Shown piece by piece: positions 8,135 through 16,678 of a stretch of 64,000 bases of DNA. The notes below the pieces were generated by a model. The model did not search any database and had not been told where the DNA came from. It saw nothing but the letters and a program-made list of their open reading frames with translations. The DNA is from an uncultured Pelagibacteraceae bacterium. Its GTDB lineage: Bacteria; Pseudomonadota; Alphaproteobacteria; Pelagibacterales; Pelagibacteraceae. The position numbers were made by a program, and so were the translations under genes. Location: the NCBI GenBank assembly GCA_902604785.1, contig CACLAC010000001.1, positions 1 to 64,000 of the forward strand, in the 5' to 3' direction. The stretch's first letter is position 1, and each line of letters starts with the position of its first letter.

Positions 8135-9759
8135 ATGCTATTGAAAAATTCTATAAGTTTAGTTAATGAATTTTTCTCTATTGCTTTTCAGAATTTAAGA
8201 AAAATCTATTTAAATTCTAATGTATATAATAAAAAAATAACTATAAATGAGAGTAACTCATTAAATTATAAACCAAATTTAAGTATTTTAAGTTGTCTTA
8301 TAAAATATGAAAAAAAGAAAAATAAAATTGAAGAATTTAACATTGATTCAATTTGGGAAAAAAATATCAATGACAAAGATTTAAAAAAATTACACAGTTT
8401 TTATTGGTTATTTACAATTGATTTAAAATCATCAAAAAAAATTACACATTCTATAATTCAAAATTGGATTAAAAAAAATCAAAATTATAATTCAGATAAT
8501 TGGGAAATAGATACTTTATCAAAAAGAATAATTTCTTGGATTTCAAATTCGCAGATAACTTATGAGGATACTTCAAATGAATATAAAATTATTTTTAATA
8601 ATATAATCATGAAGCAAGCAAATCACTTAATTAATGAAATTAGTAGATCAGAAATAGTTGATGATAAAATGATAGGGTGTACAGCAATTATATTAACTGG
8701 TTTATCTTATAATAAAGAAAGATTCTTATCTTATGGACTAGACCTTTTAAAAAAAATAATTAATTCTTCTTTTGACAGTGAATATTTTCCAAAATCTAGA
8801 AGCATTCGTCAGTTAGTATTTTATCTAAAATATTTTGTGTTAATTAGAGAATTATTGAAAGAATCGTTAAATGAAGTTCCAGATTATTTAAATGAAATAA
8901 TTCATTATATTGGTAAAGCATATAATTTTTTATATGGTTCGATAAAAGAAAGCTTATTATTTAATGGAAATAATGATTCAGATTTATCTGATTTTGACAA
9001 ATATTTAAATCTTTATAAATATCAATTTAAAAATAGTACATATGAATTTGGTGGATATTCAGTTTTAAAAAATAAAAATATAATAATGGCTATGGATATC
9101 GGATCTAGTCCAGAAAAAAGATACTCTGAAAATTATCAAAGTGGGCCTTTATCTTTCGAAGCTATATATAAAGGAAATAAAATAATTTGTAATTCGGGTT
9201 ATTTTCAAAATCATAAACATAAATTAAATAAAATTTCCAAATCATCTGTAGCTCACTCGACTTTAATATTAAATAATAAGTCCATATCAACGTTCAAAAA
9301 AAAGAATGGAATAAATGTTTTAGAAAATGGAATAAAATCAATTACTAAAAATATTGTATTTGAAAAAAATTTGTGGAGTATAAAAAGTTCACATAATGGA
9401 TATTTAAAAGAATTTGGCACAATACATGAAAGAACATTGGAATTTTTTCCTGAGTCAGAAAAATTTCTAGGTAAAGATAAGTTAATAAAGAAAAAAAATT
9501 TTAAACCTACAAGTTTTGAAATAAGATTTCATTTAATGCCAAATTCCAAAGTGACTAAAACACAGGATAATCAAACTGTTTTAATTGAATTAGAAAATTC
9601 TGGTTGGAAATTTTACACAAATGATGGACTTATAGATATTGAAACTGGTTTATATTTCGGTAAAAAAATAGATACAGTGAAAACCAAAATATCTTTATAT
9701 CTGGTAATACTCAAAATGAAGACCAATTAATAGAATGGGAAATAAGTAAAATAAAATGA
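8135..9759 (+). CDS. Heparinase II/III-family protein, frameshifted near its 3' end
   Basis: The uninterrupted frame covers 8135-9730 (531 residues). The N-terminal half is a helical toroid-type region and the C-terminal half (FGGYSVLKNKNIIMAMDIG, SFEAIYKGNKIICNSGY, VAHSTLILNN) matches the beta-sandwich of heparinase II/III-like proteins located between rpe and purH. At the end the listed frame runs into an unlikely tail, whereas the -1 frame from about 9690 gives a natural ending (ISGNTQNEDQLIEWEISK) and stops with TGA at 9757-9759, overlapping the purH ATG as ATGA. One A missing from the A-run near 9687-9691 explains it. Either a real mutation or a sequence error. The substrate is unknown. 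Confidence 0.75.
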
Positions 9760-11297
9760 AGAAAATTAGACAAGCTCTTATATCTGTATCAAATAAAAAT
9801 AAATTAGAGAAAATTTTAAAAATATTAAAGAAATTTAAAATAAAAATAATTAGCTCAGGTGGTACTTTTAATCAAATTAAAAAATTGGGATATGAAACTA
9901 AAGAAATATCAAAATTTACTAATTCTTCTGAAATTTTAGAAGGAAGAGTTAAGACATTACATCCTAAAGTCCATGCGGGTATTTTAAATAAAAGAAACAA
10001 TAAAAATCATAAAAAACAAATGAGATTATTTAAATACGAAAATATAGATCTTGTAATAGTTAATTTTTATCCTTTTGAAAAAACACTTGCTAAGACAAAA
10101 AATTCCAAGACTATAATTGAAAATATAGATATTGGTGGTCCAACATTAGCAAGAGCGGCTGCAAAAAATTTTAATGATGTAACTGTAATTACAAACATAG
10201 AACAATATAATGAGCTAGTGGATGAGCTTTGGAAAAATAAAGGCTCAACGAGTCTTCTATTTAGACAAAAATTATCAGAGGAAGCTTTTAGCCTAACAGC
10301 ATATTATGATTCAACAATAACAAACTTCTTTACAAAAAAGAGAAAAAATTATTTTCCAAAAAGAAAACTGGTTTATGGGAACCTAATAGAAAAGTTAAGA
10401 TATGGTGAAAACCCACATCAAGAAGCAGCAATATATAGCTATGAAAAATCTTTGGATATAATTCAGTTGCATGGAAAAAAACTTAGTTATAATAACTATA
10501 ATGATTTATATTCAGCCTTGAATATATCTAAAACTCTTCCAAAAAATTTAGGTACAGTTATTGTTAAACATGGAAATCCTTGTGGAGTATCAATTCACAA
10601 TGATAAAGTTAAAAGCTTTAAGAATGCTCTGGCATGTGATCCAGTAAGTGCATTTGGTGGGATAATATCTTGTAACTATAAAATAGATAAAAAATTAGCA
10701 TTAGAATTAAATAAATTATTTTTCGAAATTATTATTGCAAATGGATATGACAAATCAGCAATTAAAATTTTAAAGGAAAAGAAGAATGTAAGATTAATAG
10801 ATGCAACTAATTTGAAAATAAAAAATTTTTACGAATTTATTTCAAATTTTAATTCTTTTATGTTTCAAAGTTCAAATAATAAAATTTTTACGAAAAGTGA
10901 TGTGAAAATTGTATCAAAGAGAAAACCAAATAAACAAATTCTTAATAATTTGATATTTGCATTTAATGTTTGTCGAAATGTTAAATCAAACGCAATAGTT
11001 TTATCAAAAAATAATACAACAGTTGGAATAGGATCTGGTCAACCTAGTAGAATTGATAGTTGTAGAATTGCCATTAATAAAATGAATAAATTTCAAAATC
11101 TTAATAAGAATGATGAAATAGTTGCAGCATCTGATGCTTTTTTTCCCTTTATTGATGGAATAGAAAAATTAATTCAATCTGGTGTTTCTGCAATAATTCA
11201 ACCTTCCGGCTCAATTAGAGATAAAGAAATTATAAAATTTGCTAATCAAACTAATACTATATTAGTTTTTTCTAATACCAGACATTTTAAACATTAA
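9756..11297 (+). CDS. purH: Bifunctional AICAR formyltransferase / IMP cyclohydrolase
   Basis: Catalyses the last two steps of IMP synthesis. The N-terminal IMP cyclohydrolase domain (about residues 1-195) shows ALISVSNKNKL, SSGGTFNQIKKLG, EGRVKTLHPKVHAGIL and DLVIVNFYPFE; the C-terminal transformylase domain shows RYGENPHQEAA, KHGNPCGVS, ACDPVSAFGGIISCN, GIGSGQPSR and ASDAFFPFIDGIE. At 513 residues it is complete. The start ATG overlaps the repaired stop of the upstream heparinase-family gene (ATGA), and its stop shares TTAA with the convergent phhB-type gene. Confidence 0.97.
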   Translation: MKKIRQALISVSNKNKLEKILKILKKFKIKIISSGGTFNQIKKLGYETKEISKFTNSSEILEGRVKTLHPKVHAGILNKRNNKNHKKQMRLFKYENIDLVIVNFYPFEKTLAKTKNSKTIIENIDIGGPTLARAAAKNFNDVTVITNIEQYNELVDELWKNKGSTSLLFRQKLSEEAFSLTAYYDSTITNFFTKKRKNYFPKRKLVYGNLIEKLRYGENPHQEAAIYSYEKSLDIIQLHGKKLSYNNYNDLYSALNISKTLPKNLGTVIVKHGNPCGVSIHNDKVKSFKNALACDPVSAFGGIISCNYKIDKKLALELNKLFFEIIIANGYDKSAIKILKEKKNVRLIDATNLKIKNFYEFISNFNSFMFQSSNNKIFTKSDVKIVSKRKPNKQILNNLIFAFNVCRNVKSNAIVLSKNNTTVGIGSGQPSRIDSCRIAINKMNKFQNLNKNDEIVAASDAFFPFIDGIEKLIQSGVSAIIQPSGSIRDKEIIKFANQTNTILVFSNTRHFKH

Positions 11298-11632
11298 TTA
11301 ATTTTATCAATTTTTGCAGCTAAAATAAAATCACTCTCATGCAATCCCTTTATAGCGTGAGTAAAAATTTTGATCTTTGCATAACCCCAACCAAACCAAA
11401 TATCTGGATGATGTCCCTCAATTTCTGCTATTTCACCAATCTTATTTACAAAATCTTGGCTTTCTTTAAAATTTTTAAAATTAAATTTTTTTATTAAAAA
11501 ATAAATTTTATTTTCATCAGATTCAACTTTCCAACCATCAACCATTTTAAGATACTTGTGGATTTCTTTTATATCAAAATTTGGTATACCACCTTCACAT
11601 GGAACACATTTTTTATTAGCCAAATCATTCAT
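11294..11632 (-). CDS. phhB: 4a-hydroxytetrahydrobiopterin dehydratase (PCD/DCoH family)
   Basis: A 112-residue pterin-4a-carbinolamine dehydratase, which recycles the 4a-hydroxy pterin cofactor; in marine bacteria without phenylalanine hydroxylase the family is also linked to folate/molybdopterin metabolism. Signature residues are visible in EGHHPDIWFGWGYAKIKIFTHAIKGLHESDF, with the catalytic His pair. The N-terminal CVPCEGGIPNF is typical of the alphaproteobacterial and plastid-type form. The ATG at 11632 is the only sensible start. Confidence 0.93.
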   Translation of the reverse strand: MNDLANKKCVPCEGGIPNFDIKEIHKYLKMVDGWKVESDENKIYFLIKKFNFKNFKESQDFVNKIGEIAEIEGHHPDIWFGWGYAKIKIFTHAIKGLHESDFILAAKIDKIN

Positions 11633-11676
11633 TGTTGAATAATTTAATATTTATACTAAAATTTCAAGTGGCATTT

Positions 11677-11751
11677 TGGAGCGGGCAATGGGACTCGAAC
11701 CCACGACCTTCTCGTTGGCAACGAGACGCTCTACCACTGAGCTATGCCCGC
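11677..11751 (-). tRNA. tRNA-Gly (anticodon GCC)
   Basis: The minus strand folds into a standard cloverleaf of 75 nt: acceptor GCGGGCA pairs with TGCCCGC, D-arm GCTC-AGTGGTA-GAGC, anticodon stem TCTCG/CGAGA with loop TTGCCAA (anticodon GCC), T-arm GTGGG-TTCGAGT-CCCAT, discriminator T and an encoded CCA end. All stems pair. It stands alone between the phhB-type gene and the sulfotransferase pair. Confidence 0.98.
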
Positions 11752-11805
11752 TTGTTTAAAAGAGATTATAATTAGCGGGTTTTGTAATTGCAAGCAATAA
11801 GAAAT

Positions 11806-13452
11806 TTAATACTCAACATTATTTGAAGATAAAATATCTGTCATAGATGTAAGATATTTTTTATAACTTTTCCATTGTTCGGAACTTTTTTTATATATTT
11901 TACTCCTTACTTGCATAAAAGAAGCAGTTTCAACTGGTCTTTCATTTTTATGAAAATCATAAAGCTGTTTTTCCCAATTAAGTTCTAATTTAACAAATAA
12001 TTTTTTTACTTCTTCTTCAAAATTATCTACAAGATTTTCATAATTAATATTAATTATTTTTTCTGAATATCGTTCATTCCAAAATTTCATTAGATCTCTA
12101 TATAATAAATAATATTCTGCTGTATATTCTTGACTCAAGGTAAATCCCATACCAGTGCTATTAAAATTTGATTTATAATTAGACCAACAAATTGCCATTG
12201 GATTTCTTTGTAAATGAATTATTTTAGAATTTGGAAATGCATTAAGTATGAATCCAATTCTTTTAAAATTTCCTGGTAATTTGTCAGTAATATATTTTTT
12301 TTTACATATAATAGATATTTTATTTAAATACTCACTTTTTATTTTTTGTGATATTTTTTCTAAGTCATTAGAATTTAACCAATCTGAGTTCTTAACTGAA
12401 ATGGGTAATAAATCTAACTCACCAGCGCCTTGAACTTCAGAATGGTTTGATATAATTTGTTCAATCAAACTTGTTCCAGATCTAGGCATTCCGAGAATAA
12501 AAATTGGAATAATTTTATTTTCTTTTAGATTATTTAAATTGAGTAATTTTTTATTAAAAAAAAATTCTTTTATTTTTTTAAACTCTTTTTTATCCTTATT
12601 AAATGAATAATCTATTTTACCTAATTTTAATTTATTTGCATAATTTAAGTACTTAAAAGCTAAATCATTGTTTTCCATATCAAAGTAAGCTTTACTTATA
12701 GAATAGAAAAAAACTTCTTTTTGCTTTTCATCCAAATCTTCTTTTGTTACAATTTCTTTGAGATTTTTAAATACTTGATCTTTTTCGTCAATTTTACATA
12801 ATTGAACATAGTTTTTATAAGGTTCAGCAAAATATTTATTTGTTTCAATTGATTTTATATAAAACTCTTTTGCATCATTAAATTTTCCTAAAATTGAATA
12901 TATTGTACCTATATTATTGTATGCATCTGAAAAATTTGGATTTATCTTAATAACTTTTTTATAATTTTCATTTGCTTCCAAATAATTTTTTAATGATTTA
13001 TATAAATTAGCTAAATTATAATAGGCTTCTAGATTATCTTCTTTTATTTTTATTGCATTTTTGTAATTTAATAATGCATCATCAAAGTTTCCAATTTTTT
13101 TTTGAACATTTGCTAGATTATTATAGGCTTCTGAAAAATCTTTCTTAAGAGATATAGATTTTTTATATGCTTTGATTGCTTCAGAATTTTTATCTTGAAT
13201 TTTTAAAGTATTACCAAGAATGTAATTAAATTCAGCAGTGTTATTTTTAATTACTGCCTTTCTTAATAATTGCTCTGCTTTAATAAAATTTTTAGTATTT
13301 AAGTCAGACATAACAATTATTTTAATAATATCTGGGTGATCTTCGAATAAATACCTTATTTTTGTTGAAATTTTTGAAATTTTAACAAATTTTTTTTGAT
13401 TAAATAAATTTATTATATTTTGCTTCTCAAATGCTAATTGATTATTTGTCAT
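11806..13452 (-). CDS. TPR-repeat sulfotransferase family protein
   Basis: A 548-residue two-part protein. The N-terminal half (about residues 40-240) is built of tetratricopeptide repeats with the A/Y-N-x-A/G spacing (SEAYNNLANVQKKIGNFDDALLNY, LEAYYNLANLYKSL, SDAYNNIGTIYSILGKFNDA). The C-terminal half is a PAPS-dependent sulfotransferase domain: 5'-phosphosulfate loop PIFILGMPRSGTSLIEQII near residue 320 and a 3'-phosphate-binding LQRNPMAICWSNY segment. It would transfer sulfate to an unknown acceptor, possibly protein or glycan. It lies 12 bp downstream of a paralogue of the same architecture, so they form an operon, probably by tandem duplication. Confidence 0.88.
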   Translation of the reverse strand: MTNNQLAFEKQNIINLFNQKKFVKISKISTKIRYLFEDHPDIIKIIVMSDLNTKNFIKAEQLLRKAVIKNNTAEFNYILGNTLKIQDKNSEAIKAYKKSISLKKDFSEAYNNLANVQKKIGNFDDALLNYKNAIKIKEDNLEAYYNLANLYKSLKNYLEANENYKKVIKINPNFSDAYNNIGTIYSILGKFNDAKEFYIKSIETNKYFAEPYKNYVQLCKIDEKDQVFKNLKEIVTKEDLDEKQKEVFFYSISKAYFDMENNDLAFKYLNYANKLKLGKIDYSFNKDKKEFKKIKEFFFNKKLLNLNNLKENKIIPIFILGMPRSGTSLIEQIISNHSEVQGAGELDLLPISVKNSDWLNSNDLEKISQKIKSEYLNKISIICKKKYITDKLPGNFKRIGFILNAFPNSKIIHLQRNPMAICWSNYKSNFNSTGMGFTLSQEYTAEYYLLYRDLMKFWNERYSEKIININYENLVDNFEEEVKKLFVKLELNWEKQLYDFHKNERPVETASFMQVRSKIYKKSSEQWKSYKKYLTSMTDILSSNNVEY

Positions 13453-13464
13453 AAATTTAATTTA

Positions 13465-14826
13465 TTATTTTACATCTAGCCATTTATATTTTTTTTTATA
13501 TTTGTTTAAAATAAATTTATAATGTTGATATTTATCATAATCATAATTTTTTACTTTATCCCTTAACTGTACATTGCTTGTTGTTTTGATTTGAATATTT
13601 TTCTTTTTATTAATATTAAATAGTTTTTCATTCCATTCAAAATTACAAAATTTAAATATATCTTTCAAAATTTTTTCATTATCTTTAGTTAAATATTCTA
13701 ATTTAATATCCATTATTTTATCAGGATATTGTTTTTTAAAATAATTTATTGTCTTAAGATAATCATCTATATAATTTGTAATATCATCTAAATTATGTGT
13801 CCATGACAAAGTAGGTAATAAAGATTGAAAAATTGCAATTATCGCATCATTTAGATTTCTAAAACAATGTAAAAATTTAGCATTTGGAAATAACTTTAAA
13901 ATAATATCTATATTGAAAAAATTTTCTAAGGTTTTATCAACATACCTTATATTTTCATTGAAACCAAATAAGTTAGTAAACTTGTTTAATATAAAAGACT
14001 CTAATTCTGAATGGTCCAATGAAAATTCATAATTTTTTATATTAAAACTTTTTGAAAATATTTTATATGATATTTGATTTAAAACAGCCATGTTAATGAT
14101 AGAACTTTCACCTATAGCTTTTGTTTTATCATTATATGACAAACTTGTTTCCACTAAAGTTGAACCTGATCTAGGAAGTCCGATTATAAAAATAGGTGAA
14201 ATTTTTTGAAAATTAGATTTTTTAATATTTACATTTGAAAAAATAATTTCTTTAAATTTTTTTGAGATAACTTCTTGAAAATAAAAATTTGATTGTAAAT
14301 TGTAGTTTTTTTTTGAATTAAAAATATCTTCATGACTTTTTTTTAAATAATCAATTTCAGATTCATATTCATCTTTTTTTTTATATATTTTGGATAAGAG
14401 ATAATTAGCTAAAGATCTTTCGTGTAAAGATATATCTTTTTGACTTATTATTTCAAAAAATAGATTTTTATGTTCTTCTTTTAAATTATGAGAATTTAAA
14501 AGATACATTCTATAATATGTTTCAATATAATGAGGATATAAACTTAATAATTTTTTATATATAAGCTCTGCATTTCCAAATTTTCCATATGTTTGTTCTA
14601 AATAAGCTAAATTAATTAAAATTTCTTTAGAATTTGGATTTAGTTTTAAAGATTTTTCGTAATGCAATTTGCTTTTTTCGTAAATTTGTAACTCAAAAAA
14701 AATAATTCCTAAAAAATAATTTACAATCATGGGGCTTTCACCTTTATTAAGTAAATTTAGAAATATTTTCTTTGCTTCTTGGTAATTTCTTTCTCTTACA
14801 AATTTCTTGCCAGTTTCTATGTCCAT
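13465..14826 (-). CDS. TPR-repeat sulfotransferase family protein (tandem paralogue)
   Basis: A 453-residue protein with a shorter TPR region (about residues 1-130; YEKSLKLNPNSKEILINLAYLEQTYGKF) followed by a sulfotransferase domain. The 5'-phosphosulfate loop is PIFIIGLPRSGSTLVETSL and a 3'-phosphate-type segment HCFRNLNDAIIAIFQS follows. It diverges considerably from its downstream neighbour, so the duplication is old or the two act on different acceptors. The acceptor is unknown. It is the first gene of the pair and is divergent from the Lon-domain gene, with a 50-bp AT-rich shared upstream region at 14827-14876. Confidence 0.85.
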   Translation of the reverse strand: MDIETGKKFVRERNYQEAKKIFLNLLNKGESPMIVNYFLGIIFFELQIYEKSKLHYEKSLKLNPNSKEILINLAYLEQTYGKFGNAELIYKKLLSLYPHYIETYYRMYLLNSHNLKEEHKNLFFEIISQKDISLHERSLANYLLSKIYKKKDEYESEIDYLKKSHEDIFNSKKNYNLQSNFYFQEVISKKFKEIIFSNVNIKKSNFQKISPIFIIGLPRSGSTLVETSLSYNDKTKAIGESSIINMAVLNQISYKIFSKSFNIKNYEFSLDHSELESFILNKFTNLFGFNENIRYVDKTLENFFNIDIILKLFPNAKFLHCFRNLNDAIIAIFQSLLPTLSWTHNLDDITNYIDDYLKTINYFKKQYPDKIMDIKLEYLTKDNEKILKDIFKFCNFEWNEKLFNINKKKNIQIKTTSNVQLRDKVKNYDYDKYQHYKFILNKYKKKYKWLDVK

Positions 14827-14876
14827 AATATAATATTGGTATTACTACATAATTAAATAATATTAAATTTATACTT

Positions 14877-15524
14877 ATGAAAGAAGATTTCGAATTTCCA
14901 AATAAAATACCAGTTTTCCCTTTATCAAACTTTATTATTTTTCCAAATACTAATGTTCCATTAAATATTTTTGAGCCAAGATATATACAAATGATTGATG
15001 ATTGCATGAAGGGAAATAGATTGATTGGAATTGTTCAGCCTAAAAAAACTGGTGATTTGAAAAAACCTAATTTATATGACGTTGGTTGTGTTGGTAAAAT
15101 TACAAGTTTTAATGAAACAGATGATGGCAGATATCTAATAGTTATCAACGGGATATGTAGATATAAAATAATTGAAGAGTTAATTAATGATAAACTTTAT
15201 AGAGAATGTAAAATTAATTTTGACAATTATACAAATGACTTAAATAAAGTTAAACAAGAAGAAATTAAATTCTCAAACTTTAAATCTATTTTTAATGAAA
15301 TAAAAATACTGTTTAAAAAACAAGGTTATTTAATTAATTGGAAAGATCTTGAAAAACAAAATCTTGATCAAATAATTAATACACTTTCAATGGCTTCGCC
15401 ATTTTCTTTAGAGGAAAAACAAATTTTATTAGAAGCAAATACTTTGTCAGAAAGAAATAAAAAACTAGAGGAGATATTAAAAATTTATTCTGTTGATAAT
15501 TTTGAAAACAAAACACTTCAGTAA
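14877..15524 (+). CDS. Lon N-terminal (substrate-binding) domain protein
   Basis: A 215-residue stand-alone LON-N/PUA-like domain without the ATPase and protease parts of Lon. Typical features are IPVFPLSNFIIFPNTNVPLNIFEPRY near the start, DDCMKGNRLIGIVQP, a CVGKITSFNETDDGRYLIVINGICRYKI core and a helical C-terminus with LSMASPFSLEEKQILLEANTLSERN. The length matches the bacterial stand-alone group. The biological role is not well defined; protein-quality control is inferred from the family. Its 3' end overlaps the convergent UbiH-type gene by 7 bp. Confidence 0.92.
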   Translation: MKEDFEFPNKIPVFPLSNFIIFPNTNVPLNIFEPRYIQMIDDCMKGNRLIGIVQPKKTGDLKKPNLYDVGCVGKITSFNETDDGRYLIVINGICRYKIIEELINDKLYRECKINFDNYTNDLNKVKQEEIKFSNFKSIFNEIKILFKKQGYLINWKDLEKQNLDQIINTLSMASPFSLEEKQILLEANTLSERNKKLEEILKIYSVDNFENKTLQ

Positions 15525-16612
15525 TGAATATTGATACCTTTGTCTGCAAAAACTGTAGAGTATTTTTTAAATATTTTATTTCTATTTAATATTTTAAATA
15601 AATTTTTCGAAATTTCTGAATCTAATTTATTATCTAGTAAGAAAAATTCATTAATTAAATTGATACCAGTGGCAAAAATAAAGTTAAAATGTTGAATTTT
15701 ATTTTTAAAATCAATAAGCAAAGATTGATTTATTTCTAAACCACAACTTATTTTCTCATCTATTAATTTGTTTAATATTTTAATATCTCTTAAAGTCATA
15801 TTAAACCCTTGTCCTGCTAATGGATGTATTTTATGTGTTGGATCTCCAAAAAACAGAATATTTTTATAGAAAATATTTCTAGAGAAAGAAAAATTTAATT
15901 CAAATTTTTCTAATTCATCTAATTTTTTTATTTGATAAAATTTGTTAAATTCTAATATCATTGTTTTAATATCTTCAAGTTTAAGATGATGTTTTTTTTC
16001 TACAGAATAAACAATAGATGTTTTTGTTTCTGATAATGGCAGAAATGCTAAAGGTCCATATTTAGTAAAAATTTGTGTAGCTGTATTATTATCTATTTTA
16101 TAATGATGCAAAATCCCAGTAAAAGCTGAGCTATTGTAATCTTTTTCTATAATTTTGTTAAAGTACTTTTTAGTTAGAATATTTTTATTTTCTGAATTTA
16201 TTACTAAATTATATTTATTATTAATTGCTAAATTTTCTATCACACTATTTGTTACAATTTTGAAACTGATTTTTTTAGATTTTTTACAAATTTTTTCCAA
16301 TAAATTGAATAAATTTGTATATTTAATTAAAAAAAAATTTTTTTTATTTTCATTGGAAAAAACAAGAGACTCATCAAATTTATTTCTTTGATTAAAAATT
16401 TGAATTTTAGTTATTGGCCAACTGTAATTAGCTATTTTTTTTATATTTGAACCTAAAAACTCAAAATTATTTTTTGAAATACCTATAGTTCTATTTGTGT
16501 TAGTTTTTTTGCTTATATTTTCATACAATATATCAATTACAAAACCTTTTTTTATTAACTCCAACGCAATTATAAAATTAGTTAGGTTATATCCTATTAA
16601 AGAAATGTTCAT
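15518..16612 (-). CDS. UbiH/UbiF/Coq6-family FAD monooxygenase
   Basis: A flavin-dependent aromatic hydroxylase of the ubiquinone-biosynthesis type. The diagnostic second FAD motif is FFGDPTHKIHPLAGQGFNMTLRDIKIL; the N-terminal Rossmann stretch MNISLIGYNLTNFIIALELIKKG is degenerate, with the usual GxGxxG glycines largely replaced. I place the start at the ATG at 16612; a longer frame from 16660 adds only a hydrophobic run without family support. At about 364 residues it is slightly short. Hydroxylation of the ubiquinone ring is the likely role, but which position cannot be told, and the weak FAD loop is unusual. Confidence 0.8.
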   Translation of the reverse strand: MNISLIGYNLTNFIIALELIKKGFVIDILYENISKKTNTNRTIGISKNNFEFLGSNIKKIANYSWPITKIQIFNQRNKFDESLVFSNENKKNFFLIKYTNLFNLLEKICKKSKKISFKIVTNSVIENLAINNKYNLVINSENKNILTKKYFNKIIEKDYNSSAFTGILHHYKIDNNTATQIFTKYGPLAFLPLSETKTSIVYSVEKKHHLKLEDIKTMILEFNKFYQIKKLDELEKFELNFSFSRNIFYKNILFFGDPTHKIHPLAGQGFNMTLRDIKILNKLIDEKISCGLEINQSLLIDFKNKIQHFNFIFATGINLINEFFLLDNKLDSEISKNLFKILNRNKIFKKYSTVFADKGINIHY

Positions 16613-16678
16613 AATATTATTTAATTTTAACAATAATAATAAAATGATACAAAGTGACAAACTTGTTTTTTAATTTAT

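Noticed and set aside
9675..9730. Programmed -1 frameshifting in the heparinase-family gene
   Set aside because: No X-XXY-YYZ slippery heptamer and no downstream structure; a single lost A in a short A-run is simpler.
14747..15007. 86-residue minus-strand ORF over the sulfotransferase/Lon-N intergenic gap
   Set aside because: Antisense to the conserved N-terminus of the Lon-domain gene and overlapping the start of the sulfotransferase in another frame; no protein-family features.
16613..16660. N-terminal hydrophobic extension of the UbiH-type protein
   Set aside because: The longer frame adds a leucine-rich run derived from AT-rich upstream DNA; the family starts directly with the Rossmann strand at the ATG at 16612.
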